From the NCBI GenBank assembly GCA_000413015.1, contig KE332515.1, forward strand, positions 1 through 64,000: a DNA stretch of 64,000 bases, given 5' to 3'. Positions 49,737 through 57,479 of the stretch are shown here, piece after piece. The notes beneath the pieces are model-generated. The model was not told where the DNA came from and ran no database searches. It worked only from the letters and a program-made list of their open reading frames with translations. Within the stretch, counting starts at the first letter, position 1; every line of letters starts with the position of its first letter. The stretch is from Treponema socranskii subsp. paredis ATCC 35535. GTDB taxonomy: Bacteria; Spirochaetota; Spirochaetia; Treponematales; Treponemataceae. A program made the translations under genes and the position numbers.

Positions 49737-50768
49737 TTATTTTGCGGCTTTGATCGCGTTCATCGCTTCGATCGCGTGTCCCGCGCTGCCGAGCACGTTT
49801 TTGTTTTTGTGCGCGTACATCGCTTTCAGTTCGTCGCGTGCCGGTCCGAGATAGAGGCGCGGATCGAACACCGTGGGATCTTCGGCGAGTACGCGTCTGA
49901 TTGCCGCCGTCATCGCAAGCCGTCCGTCCGAATCGATATTGATTTTGCAGACGGCGGATTTCGCCGCTTTGCGCAGCTGCTCTTCGGGAATGCCGACGGA
50001 GTCGGGGATTTTACCGCCGTATTTTTCAATTTCTTTTACGTACTGCACCGGAACGGACGACGCGCCGTGGAGCACGATCGGAAAACCGGGAAGCTTTTTT
50101 TCGATCTCTTCGAGTACGTTGAATGCCAGCGGCGGCGGAATCAAAACGCCGTCGGCCGTACGCGTGCACTGTTCGGGCGTGAATTTGCATCTGCCGTGGC
50201 TCGTGCCGATTGAAATGGCAAGCGAATCTACTCCCGTTTTGCCGACGAAATCCTGCACTTCTTCGGGTTTCGTGTAGTGGCTTTCGGCGGCGCTTACTTC
50301 ATCTTCGACGCCGGCCAATACACCGAGTTCGCCTTCGACGGTGACGTAATCTTTTTGCGCGTGGGCGAAATCGCACACCTGTTTTGTCAATTTTACATTT
50401 TCGTCGTAGGGGAGTGCCGAACCGTCGATCATCACGGATGAAAATCCGCTTTCGATACAGTCTTTTGCGACTTCGAACGACGGACCGTGATCGAGGTGGA
50501 GTACGATCGGGATGTCGCAGCCGAGTTCGTGCGCGTATTCGACCGCACCTGCTGCAAGATGGCGGAGCATGTATTTATCGGCGTATGCGCGCGCTCCCTT
50601 TGAAACCTGCAGAATGACCGGCGACTGAGTTTCAACGCATGCTTGGATGATTGCCTGCAGCTGTTCCATATTGTTGAAGTTGTACGCCGGAAGCGCATAG
50701 TGTCCTGCCATCGCCTGCTGGAACAGCACTTTCGTGTTGACCAGACCGATCTCTTTGTAACTGTGCAT
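49737..50768 (-). CDS. fba: Fructose-bisphosphate aldolase, class II
   Basis: Splits fructose-1,6-bisphosphate into DHAP and glyceraldehyde-3-P; glycolysis is the main energy path in treponemes. LHLDHGPSFEVAKDCIESGFSSVMIDGS holds the catalytic Asp and Zn His, VEGELGVLAGVEDE the next block, and VLHGASSVP the last Zn His region. At 343 residues it is the longer form typical of Treponema. GGAG six bases before the ATG at 50768 sets the start over an upstream in-frame ATG. Confidence 0.96.
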   Translation of the reverse strand: MHSYKEIGLVNTKVLFQQAMAGHYALPAYNFNNMEQLQAIIQACVETQSPVILQVSKGARAYADKYMLRHLAAGAVEYAHELGCDIPIVLHLDHGPSFEVAKDCIESGFSSVMIDGSALPYDENVKLTKQVCDFAHAQKDYVTVEGELGVLAGVEDEVSAAESHYTKPEEVQDFVGKTGVDSLAISIGTSHGRCKFTPEQCTRTADGVLIPPPLAFNVLEEIEKKLPGFPIVLHGASSVPVQYVKEIEKYGGKIPDSVGIPEEQLRKAAKSAVCKINIDSDGRLAMTAAIRRVLAEDPTVFDPRLYLGPARDELKAMYAHKNKNVLGSAGHAIEAMNAIKAAK

Positions 50769-51040
50769 AGAAAACTCCTGTAAAGTCCCTGAAAAATCCA
50801 CTTTCGGGAAACTTTTTGTATACCGTCTCCATCAAGATGAAAGCGGCTTTTTAATATACGGATTTGCAACGCAAACCCCGGCTTGCAAAGCGGATATTTG
50901 CCGTTCGAAGCCGTTGTCATATATGTCTGCATGTATTGTAAACTTTTTTACTGCCGGTGACAAGCGAGGGATTCGCCGCGTTTGCTTTAACTTCCGCCGC
51001 GTTTTTTGTTATAATCAATCGGATTAAATGAGGAACAAGT

Positions 51041-51826
51041 ATGACACAAAATGAACGGCGCGTTTTTTTAATAGACTGTCTTTTAAAGGAAAACCCCGGT
51101 TATCGCACGGCGCGAATACCGGATGACGAACGGGAACAAAAGCGTCTGCTCCGTTCCCTCATGAACGTCCGTCCGCCGCAAGATACAAGTGAAAAATTTT
51201 TACGCATACAGGATGAGTATTTACGGGAAGCGATCAGGGAAGGCGGCATTACCGACCTTGCGCAGTTAAAGCCTCTTGCCGCACAAGGGAACGGGACTTT
51301 TTATCTGTGGCAGGGCGACATTACACGGCTCAAAGTCGATGCGATCGTAAACGCGGCAAACAGCGCTATGACCGGCTGCTGGCAGCCCTGCCACGCGTGC
51401 ATCGACAACTGCATCCACACATTCGCAGGCGTGCAGCTGCGCGCGGTGTGCGCCGGCATCATGCAAAAACAGGGGCATGAAGAACCGACGGGAAGCGCAA
51501 AAATCACGAGCGCGTTCAACCTGCCGTGCAAGTACGTGATCCACACCGTAGGGCCTATTGTGCAGGGGCACTTACAAAAAAAACACGAAGAACAGCTGGC
51601 ATCCTGCTATCGTTCCTGTCTTGAACTCGCCGAGCAATATAAAGTGCGGAGCATCGCCTTTTGCTGTATTTCCACCGGCGTCTTTATGTTTCCGAATCGG
51701 CGTGCGGCTGAAATTGCGGTAGCAACCGTCCGCACATATTGTAAAGAAACGGGAAGCGGAATAAAAGTCGTTTTTAACGTATTCAAAGACGAAGATTTTG
51801 CAATTTACAGCGGAATTTTATCATAA
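51041..51826 (+). CDS. Zinc-containing macrodomain protein (ADP-ribosyl hydrolase)
   Basis: A 261-residue protein. The macrodomain begins after an 80-residue helical part typical of this subgroup; LWQGDITRLKVDAIVNAANSAMTGC is the ADP-ribose site, GCWQPCHACIDNCIH (residues 112-126) is the zinc loop of the Zn-macro class, and TGSAKITSAFNLPCKYVIHTVGP follows. Such proteins reverse the ADP-ribosylation made by class M sirtuins; a SirTM is encoded at 60428-61276. A TATAAT at 51010-51015 is likely its -10. A 100-bp copy of its 3' end lies at 53079-53178. Confidence 0.93.
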   Translation: MTQNERRVFLIDCLLKENPGYRTARIPDDEREQKRLLRSLMNVRPPQDTSEKFLRIQDEYLREAIREGGITDLAQLKPLAAQGNGTFYLWQGDITRLKVDAIVNAANSAMTGCWQPCHACIDNCIHTFAGVQLRAVCAGIMQKQGHEEPTGSAKITSAFNLPCKYVIHTVGPIVQGHLQKKHEEQLASCYRSCLELAEQYKVRSIAFCCISTGVFMFPNRRAAEIAVATVRTYCKETGSGIKVVFNVFKDEDFAIYSGILS

Positions 51827-51919
51827 AAAGAATAGTCGGAAATATGTTGGCACTTATTCGACAAAGGAGAAATGAGGATTGTCGGCATTATGTAAAAATA
51901 GAAACTTTGGGAGTATATA

Positions 51920-52336
51920 ATGAAAATCGCTGTCAGTGCATGTCTTTTGGGAGAGAACTGCAAATATAATGGCGGAAATAATTTTTCTCAAAAAGTAATT
52001 GACTTTGTAAAAGGTCATCAAGTTGTTCCTGTATGCCCTGAAGTGCTCGGCGGATTGCCTATTCCAAGAGAACCCGCTGAAATAGTCAAAGGGATTGTCA
52101 TGCAAAAAAACGGAAACTCCGTAGATGCGGAATTCAGAAAAGGAGCACAAATCGCCCTGAAAAAGATTCTCGACCGGAAAATTGAACTTGTAATTCTTCA
52201 GTCGAGAAGCCCCTCTTGCGGTGTAAACATGATATATGACGGCTCTTTTTCAGGAAAACTGATTTCGGGACAAGGTGTTTTTGCAAAACTTCTCAAGGAA
52301 AACAATATTAATGTGATAGATGTTGAAAATTTATAA
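51920..52336 (+). CDS. DUF523 family protein (TudS-like)
   Basis: A 138-residue protein. Cys residues C8 (SACLLGENCKY), C39 (PVCPEVLGG) and the one in SRSPSCG are the three cluster ligands seen in DUF523 proteins; one member, TudS, is a [4Fe-4S] enzyme that removes sulfur from thiouracil. KYNGGNN and LPIPREPAEI are conserved too. DUF523 is often fused to DUF1722, which here is encoded separately at 56822-57238. It lies between the macrodomain gene and its fragment. Confidence 0.92.
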   Translation: MKIAVSACLLGENCKYNGGNNFSQKVIDFVKGHQVVPVCPEVLGGLPIPREPAEIVKGIVMQKNGNSVDAEFRKGAQIALKKILDRKIELVILQSRSPSCGVNMIYDGSFSGKLISGQGVFAKLLKENNINVIDVENL

Positions 52337-52391
52337 CAGGTGGACAGGCGCATTTTAAGGCGGTTTACAAAAAACTATGAAAGGGAAAAGA

Positions 52392-53042
52392 ATGGAAAAT
52401 CAGACCTTTAAGCAAAACCGAAACTATTTTTTAATCTCAGCGATGTTCCTTATCGGTATTTTTGTATATATGGGGATTCGGATTGGTTTTTTATATTTCG
52501 GTCTCAAACTGCAGTTTACAAACTCCTTGCAGGAAACCGTAAATCAACATCGTACTCTACTGATGATTATAGATGAATTGCTCATGCTTTCAACTATCCT
52601 TTGCGGAAGCGGTTTTTATAATGTGCGCAAGGTATATTCTCAAAATAAAAATATACTGACCGGATTTGTAACGACAAGCTTTATACTAATGTTAACAGCA
52701 TGGCTGCTGATAATCTTTGAAGCCGGAAGACTTGTATATCCTGTCAACGGTCTGCCTGTTGTTACGGGTGACAATCTTCGAACGACTTTAGCCGAAATTT
52801 ACGCCGCTTGGCATTTATGCGATATCTTGCTGGGACTGTTTATAATTTTCTGGTCGGGATTATTATCCCACTCTCTTTGGAAATACAGCGGGATAACGAT
52901 TGGACTATTGCAAATGATCTGTACTTATTTCGGACAAAGCATAAAGCCGATCCCTTTGTTCATTGCTATTATATTATCAACAATTTGGCTTTTAAAACAA
53001 AGTATTTCAATCGTTAACGATCTTAGAGAGAAAAATTTATGA
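52392..53042 (+). CDS. Hypothetical membrane protein
   Basis: A 216-residue protein with about six helices (QNRNYFLISAMFLIGIFVYMGIRIGF near the start). AAGGGA lies a few bases before the ATG at 52392. No family is recognised with confidence; it has the look of DUF2975-like or small sensor-type membrane proteins. It is more AT-rich than the macrodomain gene and follows the DUF523 gene by 55 bases. Confidence 0.62.
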   Translation: MENQTFKQNRNYFLISAMFLIGIFVYMGIRIGFLYFGLKLQFTNSLQETVNQHRTLLMIIDELLMLSTILCGSGFYNVRKVYSQNKNILTGFVTTSFILMLTAWLLIIFEAGRLVYPVNGLPVVTGDNLRTTLAEIYAAWHLCDILLGLFIIFWSGLLSHSLWKYSGITIGLLQMICTYFGQSIKPIPLFIAIILSTIWLLKQSISIVNDLREKNL

Positions 53043-53078
53043 CGGAAAATATGTAAGAACTTCATTTGGAAAAACATA

Positions 53079-53178
53079 TGCGGCAGCAACCGTCCGCACA
53101 TATTGTAAAGAAGCGGGAAGCGGGATGAAAGTCGTTTTTAACGTATTCAAAGACGAAGATTTTGCAATTTACAGCGGA
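53079..53178 (+). pseudogene. Fragment of the macrodomain gene (3' end)
   Basis: These 100 bases match 51715-51814 with only four differences and encode AATVRTYCKEAGSGMKVVFNVF and the residues after it. There is no domain or start before it. The copy and its source bracket the DUF523 and membrane protein genes, so the arrangement probably records a duplication or an insertion event that copied the end of the macrodomain gene. Confidence 0.9.
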
Positions 53179-53222
53179 CGAATTGACAAATTGACAAACT
53201 GTATTTACTGATTATAAAATAA

Positions 53223-53424
53223 AAGACGGCGGTTACAAGTGTCAAAAACCGGGAAAAAAACTTAAAAGATGAGTCGGTCATAGACGGGCGCTTTGAATGG
53301 TGGTCGCAGAAAACCGTCACGATGCGTATAGACCTTGATAATTCGGACCGGCTGCAAAGTGTAGGTAAGAAAAATTATCAGTCGCGTTTAAACAATGCGC
53401 TGCGATGGGTAAGGCTGAATAACT
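53223..53424 (+). pseudogene. BrnA-like antitoxin remnant
   Basis: An open frame without a start codon encodes SVIDGRFEWWSQKTVTMRID followed by LDNSDRLQSVGKKNYQSRLN and NALRWV. This matches the ribbon-helix-helix end of BrnA proteins (compare KTEIHLQIDTDVLEWYKSQG and REYQTKMNDVLRAH in the intact brnA of this window). No BrnT gene precedes it, and the frame then runs into the acetyltransferase gene, so it seems to be a leftover of a toxin-antitoxin pair. Confidence 0.45.
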
Positions 53425-53507
53425 GCCCCGTAGCAATGCTCTGGAACCGGTGCATAATTAATAATGATACCGATTCGAATCTTCAAGCATGCCGAAGGAA
53501 CAGCCGG

Positions 53508-54050
53508 ATGATTTTGGAAACAAAGAGATTGACGCTTCGTCCGTGGAGAGAATCGGATGCACAAGACCTGTTTTACTATGCAAGTCATCCCGACGTGGGG
53601 CCGACAGCCGGATGGGCTGTCCATACGAGTGTTGAAAACAGCAGAACCGTCATCAGTAATATCCTCTCCGTACCGGAGTCATACGCGGTCGTACTCAAAG
53701 AGACGGGACAGCCTGTAGGCAGTATCTGCTTAATGATCGGCAAGTTAAGCAATATCGGCCTTCCCGATACGGAAGGTGAAATAGGGTTTTGGATAGGCGT
53801 ACCGTATTGGGGACAAGGACTTATTCCGGAGGCGGTTCGCGAGCTGATGCGGCACGGCTTCGAAGATTTGAAACTCGAAAAACTGTGGTGCGGATATTTT
53901 GACGGAAACGATAAATCGAAACGGGCGCAGGAAAAATGCGGTTTCCGATATCATCATACGAAAGAAAACGTTCCCTGTGCTTTAAAAGGGGTTCTGCGGA
54001 CGACGCACTTTACCTGCATATCGAAAGAAGCGTGGTTGTTACAGAAGTAA
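53508..54050 (+). CDS. GNAT acetyltransferase (RimJ/RimL-like)
   Basis: A 180-residue N-acetyltransferase. It opens MILETKRLTLRPWRESDAQDL, as do RimJ/RimL relatives, and has the acetyl-CoA motif in GEIGFWIGVPYWGQGLIPEAVRELMRHGF and the later KSKRAQEKCGFRYH. AAGGA precedes the ATG at 53508; the frame is open upstream only because of the antitoxin remnant. The substrate could be an antibiotic, a polyamine or a protein N terminus. Confidence 0.88.
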   Translation: MILETKRLTLRPWRESDAQDLFYYASHPDVGPTAGWAVHTSVENSRTVISNILSVPESYAVVLKETGQPVGSICLMIGKLSNIGLPDTEGEIGFWIGVPYWGQGLIPEAVRELMRHGFEDLKLEKLWCGYFDGNDKSKRAQEKCGFRYHHTKENVPCALKGVLRTTHFTCISKEAWLLQK

Positions 54051-54249
54051 AAAACATAATAACAGTTTGCCGAACATTCAAATTATTGTCTGCAAAATGC
54101 CGGCCGCCGAACCCGCTTTTTGGATTCCGACAACAACATACTCATCGATAAACGCGAGAAAAAAGAAGTGCAAACCGAAGCGGACTTGATTGTGGAATTG
54201 AACGGTTGGAAATCCGAAATTCGGATTTTATAAAATATAAGAGGTTTAC

Positions 54250-55077
54250 ATGAACACAAAATATACATACAGACCCGTAAGATTTTATGTTACAACTATT
54301 TCAGCAACTTGGGGCTTTTGGTTTTGCGCGCTCATTTTTAAAGAAGGTTTTATTTGCACGCTCACAATGCTGCTCGGACTCCTTTCGCCGGCAATAATCG
54401 CACTCATCACCGTGTTCGGTTCAAAAAGCAAAGAATTGAAAGCGGACTTTAAACGCAAGATTTTCAGATTTTATAAATTAAGACCGAAATACATCTTTGC
54501 CGCGGTAATTGTTTTTGCACTGATAGTCGGCTGCTCCATTTTGCTTTCAACCTTTTGGGGACAGTCTTTAAATCAGTTTTCTGTCACGGAGGGTTTTTCT
54601 TTTACCGGAGCGGGAGTCACTTCCGCATTTTTAACGATTTTGCTTGCTTCGGTTTTGGAAGAAGTGGGTTGGCGCGGTTACGGTGAAGATTCGATAGCTC
54701 AATATTGCAGCTGGTTCAAAGAATCCGTTATCTTCGGCTTTGTATGGGCTTTATGGCACTTGCCGCTGTTTTTTATTCCGGGCACTTACCATTACGGAAT
54801 ACGCGAAATGAATGTTTTATATATGTTCAACTTTTTTATTTCCGTTATTCCGTTCGGTTTTATAACAACATGGGTGTATGTAAAAAATAACCGAAGCATG
54901 CTTGCAAGTATTATTTTTCATCTTTTTGTAAACTTCATGCAGGAAAAAATTGCGATGACCCAAACGACAAAATGCGTCGAAACAATCTGTGTTACACTTG
55001 CCGCCGCAATTATCGTTTTTACAAACAAAGATCTGTTTTTTGAAAAACGCCACATAGGGAGAATATTGGAAAGCTGA
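54250..55077 (+). CDS. CPBP-family intramembrane metalloprotease
   Basis: A 275-residue protein with about eight helices. The Abi/CAAX signature is complete: EEVGWRGYGED (Glu-Glu and Arg), FGFVWALWHLPLFF (His) and IIFHLFVNF (His, Asn). Family members cut prenylated proteins, process bacteriocins or give self-immunity. A GAGG-type ribosome site is present. It stands between two acetyltransferase/flavoprotein genes with no bacteriocin gene visible. The 200 bases upstream hold a frame ending in ...VELNGWKSEIRIL that may be a remnant of another gene. Confidence 0.9.
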   Translation: MNTKYTYRPVRFYVTTISATWGFWFCALIFKEGFICTLTMLLGLLSPAIIALITVFGSKSKELKADFKRKIFRFYKLRPKYIFAAVIVFALIVGCSILLSTFWGQSLNQFSVTEGFSFTGAGVTSAFLTILLASVLEEVGWRGYGEDSIAQYCSWFKESVIFGFVWALWHLPLFFIPGTYHYGIREMNVLYMFNFFISVIPFGFITTWVYVKNNRSMLASIIFHLFVNFMQEKIAMTQTTKCVETICVTLAAAIIVFTNKDLFFEKRHIGRILES

Positions 55078-55196
55078 ATTCGGGAAAAGGGTGGATCGTT
55101 GAATTTCTCAACTAAACTTTCAAGTTAATATGCGGCATCTCTAAAAATCCGGTTGGTTTTCAAAGGTTCCTTATAGAATATTTCCAAAATTTATCA

Positions 55197-55886
55197 TTAT
55201 TTCCACGGACGGTTTTTATCCCGCCATCCCTTTTCCTGCCAATAATCCGTATCTGCCCGATTCCGGACTTTATTTTGTAAGAGGCGCATGATATTGAACA
55301 TCAGTTTTGTTTTTATTCCGGGCTTCGCTTTACCATACTTATCGGTAATTTTTTTTGCAAGAGAGCTTAATGCTTTATCTATGGATTTTTTATCTTTTTC
55401 ACTTACATCTTGCCATTTTACAGCCTGAACAGCTTTGCCGTATGTGTAAATTTCAGCAACTCCCCAAAAAAACAAACTGTCTGCCATATCTTTATTTGCA
55501 GATTTCATACCCCCACCCGCGGCAGTGGAAATACACACACCCTGCTTCGAAAACATTGTTTCCTCCGGCCGGTGTACCATCCAACGATATCCGTAATGAT
55601 CTAAAAATGCTTTCATAGAACCCGTTGGGTGCATTACATATACGGGACTTGCAAGAATAATCAAATCGGCTTTGTCTATCGTCTCGGTAATAGGGTTAAG
55701 TTTGTCGAAATGCGGACATTGTTTTTCCGATTCTAAAAAACACTTTGTACAACCGGTACAAAACTCACCGAAATCTTTCGGCAAAAAAAACTCTTTTATG
55801 TTTCCTCCGACTTTCAATGCCAGATTGTTCGCAATATGATATGTTGATCCCTTATGATTTTGTCCGTGTATAATCACTGTTTCCAT
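55197..55886 (-). CDS. Flavodoxin-like NAD(P)H-dependent oxidoreductase
   Basis: A 229-residue flavoprotein of the NADPH-dependent FMN reductase/iron-sulfur flavoprotein group. IIHGQNHKGSTYHIANNLAL is the FMN phosphate loop and LIILASPVYVMHPTGSMKAFLDH the second FMN loop. CTGCTKCFLESEKQCPH resembles the Cys cluster of ISF proteins. The C terminus is basic. It may reduce quinones or serve as an electron carrier; the substrate is open. Confidence 0.87.
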   Translation of the reverse strand: METVIIHGQNHKGSTYHIANNLALKVGGNIKEFFLPKDFGEFCTGCTKCFLESEKQCPHFDKLNPITETIDKADLIILASPVYVMHPTGSMKAFLDHYGYRWMVHRPEETMFSKQGVCISTAAGGGMKSANKDMADSLFFWGVAEIYTYGKAVQAVKWQDVSEKDKKSIDKALSSLAKKITDKYGKAKPGIKTKLMFNIMRLLQNKVRNRADTDYWQEKGWRDKNRPWK

Positions 55887-55946
55887 CGTCTAAAAATCAT
55901 CTCCTCGGATTTCGATTTTGCCGATTTATACAAATTACAGTTTATC

Positions 55947-56384
55947 TTACTCAAGCCACTGTATGAATGCCGTTTTGTCCTCGCCGTTGTACCCGGCATT
56001 TTTATAGAAATTCAATGTGCTTTCTTTTTTTGTACCCGTCAAAAGCATCATCTTATAGCAATTATTTTTAATCGCTATTTCCTTTGCATAATTGAGACAT
56101 TCCGTTGCGTATCCTTTTCCGCGGTATTCTTCATTCGTAACGACATTTTCAATAAACGCATACGGGCGCACATCCCTCGTCAAATTCGGAATGATCACAC
56201 AAACACAGGACGACAGTATTTTACCGTTTATTTCATTGACGATGATATGATGATTCTTATCTTCAATAATTGTGTTCCATGTGTTTTCCAGACGGCTTGA
56301 ATTTTCCGGAATATCTTTTTCGTGTAAAAACAGATATAGGTTCAATAATTCATATAAATCTTCTTTAACCGCTTCTCTTACCAT
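55947..56384 (-). CDS. GNAT acetyltransferase
   Basis: A 145-residue N-acetyltransferase. VREAVKEDLYELLNLYLFLHE is the usual start, and FIENVVTNEEYRGKGYATECLNYAKEIA carries the acetyl-CoA loop, followed by CYKMMLLTGTKKESTLNFYKNAGY. The start at 56384 has GGGGAG nine bases before it. It is unlike the acetyltransferase at 53508-54050 and not a duplicate of it. Confidence 0.9.
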   Translation of the reverse strand: MVREAVKEDLYELLNLYLFLHEKDIPENSSRLENTWNTIIEDKNHHIIVNEINGKILSSCVCVIIPNLTRDVRPYAFIENVVTNEEYRGKGYATECLNYAKEIAIKNNCYKMMLLTGTKKESTLNFYKNAGYNGEDKTAFIQWLE

Positions 56385-56484
56385 AATCACAACTCCCCGG
56401 CCGATTTTCAGCCGGCCGCATTATATCACAAGTATTGAGCACTATCCATATTTAGAAGATTGATTCGGTAGATTCTTGTTTATA

Positions 56485-56850
56485 TTAATCCAAATGAATT
56501 CCCTTGGTTTCCAAATTCTTGAGACACTCGCGATAATAGCAATCATCATGTTCGGTATATATGGGGTTGAGTACTTCGATGACCGCTAAATTATTATATG
56601 CCGGACATTTTCTGCCGCGATAGTCTTTGTCCAACCACTCGGGACTGACCCTGTAGCCTCGCCGATTCATCTCTGCCATAATGAGTCGGTGGTACCGATA
56701 GAGCAAATACGGTGAATAGTTAAACACATAGTTGACGGTTGCATGCTGCCTGCCCCAGCCGTTTCCGCGCAAGGCACAACACTCCCTATGCTGTCCCAAC
56801 AGCTGTTGGCGCGGGAGTTCGCTAATCATATCTTGATGCCACAGTCTCAT
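56485..56850 (-). CDS. Pyrimidine-dimer DNA glycosylase-like protein, copy 1
   Basis: A 121-residue protein of the PF03013/TIGR02328 family. MRLWHQDMISELPRQQLLGQ, then HRECCALRGNGWGRQHATVN and YRYHRLIMAEMNRRGY are family blocks; relatives include the T4 DenV enzyme that cuts at cyclobutane dimers. A catalytic function in this subfamily has not been proven. Its start overlaps the end of the DUF1722 gene by 29 bases. A nearly identical copy lies at 59622-59987. Confidence 0.87.
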   Translation of the reverse strand: MRLWHQDMISELPRQQLLGQHRECCALRGNGWGRQHATVNYVFNYSPYLLYRYHRLIMAEMNRRGYRVSPEWLDKDYRGRKCPAYNNLAVIEVLNPIYTEHDDCYYRECLKNLETKGIHLD

Positions 56851-57238
56851 CTTGTTCTCCAAATAATAGATACGATTGCTGCAAATAGTTGTTAGGGTAG
56901 ACTGCAAAGAGCTTGCGAACAGCGCCCAACAAAATTTCCTGTTCCGCCTGACCGCTGCGATATTGCTCCAAACAATACATAAACTCCGCCTTTTCATCCC
57001 GAGTAGCTTGCTTCTTGAAATATCCCCAGATATGCTGAAACGCGTTGCAGACTTGTCCTCGATCCTCCGGTAAAGTGCGCGCCTGATCAATGAGAGTCAA
57101 CACATACCGCACTTGTGCATTCTCCCGCTTTAAATACTCGCGAATCTCGTTATAAATAGAGCCGGACTTGCTGAGAACGAGATACTTATGTGCTGCCCAA
57201 AGTTTCTGACATTCTTTTAATTGATTTGATTCTCTCAT
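56822..57238 (-). CDS. DUF1722 protein (YbgA-like)
   Basis: A 138-residue protein matching the YbgA C-terminal domain: KLWAAHKYLVLSKSGSIYNEI, FQHIWGYFKKQATRDEKAEF and LFAVYPNNYLQQSYLL. In many bacteria this domain is joined to DUF523, and often neighbours photolyase or dimer-repair genes; here it precedes a dimer-glycosylase-like gene, with overlap. DUF523 itself is 4.5 kb away. A second copy with an internal deletion lies at 59923-60075. Confidence 0.9.
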   Translation of the reverse strand: MRESNQLKECQKLWAAHKYLVLSKSGSIYNEIREYLKRENAQVRYVLTLIDQARTLPEDRGQVCNAFQHIWGYFKKQATRDEKAEFMYCLEQYRSGQAEQEILLGAVRKLFAVYPNNYLQQSYLLFGEQDETVASRYD

Positions 57239-57479
57239 ACCGTTTCTTTAAATCTCGAACAAATTCGCCCAAGGTCAGGTTTTCGAGATGCCCTATCACT
57301 TATTCGGAATTCCCTGAAAAAATCTTTTTTAATTGACCCAACGATTATACAAAAAAATATAAGTAGTGAGAATATAGGCAATCCGACGTTGATCTGCCGA
57401 CTGATAGAAAATGTATCTTAAAAACGATATGCTATTTATAAATAATAAGAGATAAAAATTTGCATAACGGAGATATAAA

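Noticed and set aside
54051-54249. Short frame ending VELNGWKSEIRIL as a gene
   Set aside because: It has no start codon, ribosome site or recognisable domain; at most it is a remnant and is mentioned only under the CPBP gene.
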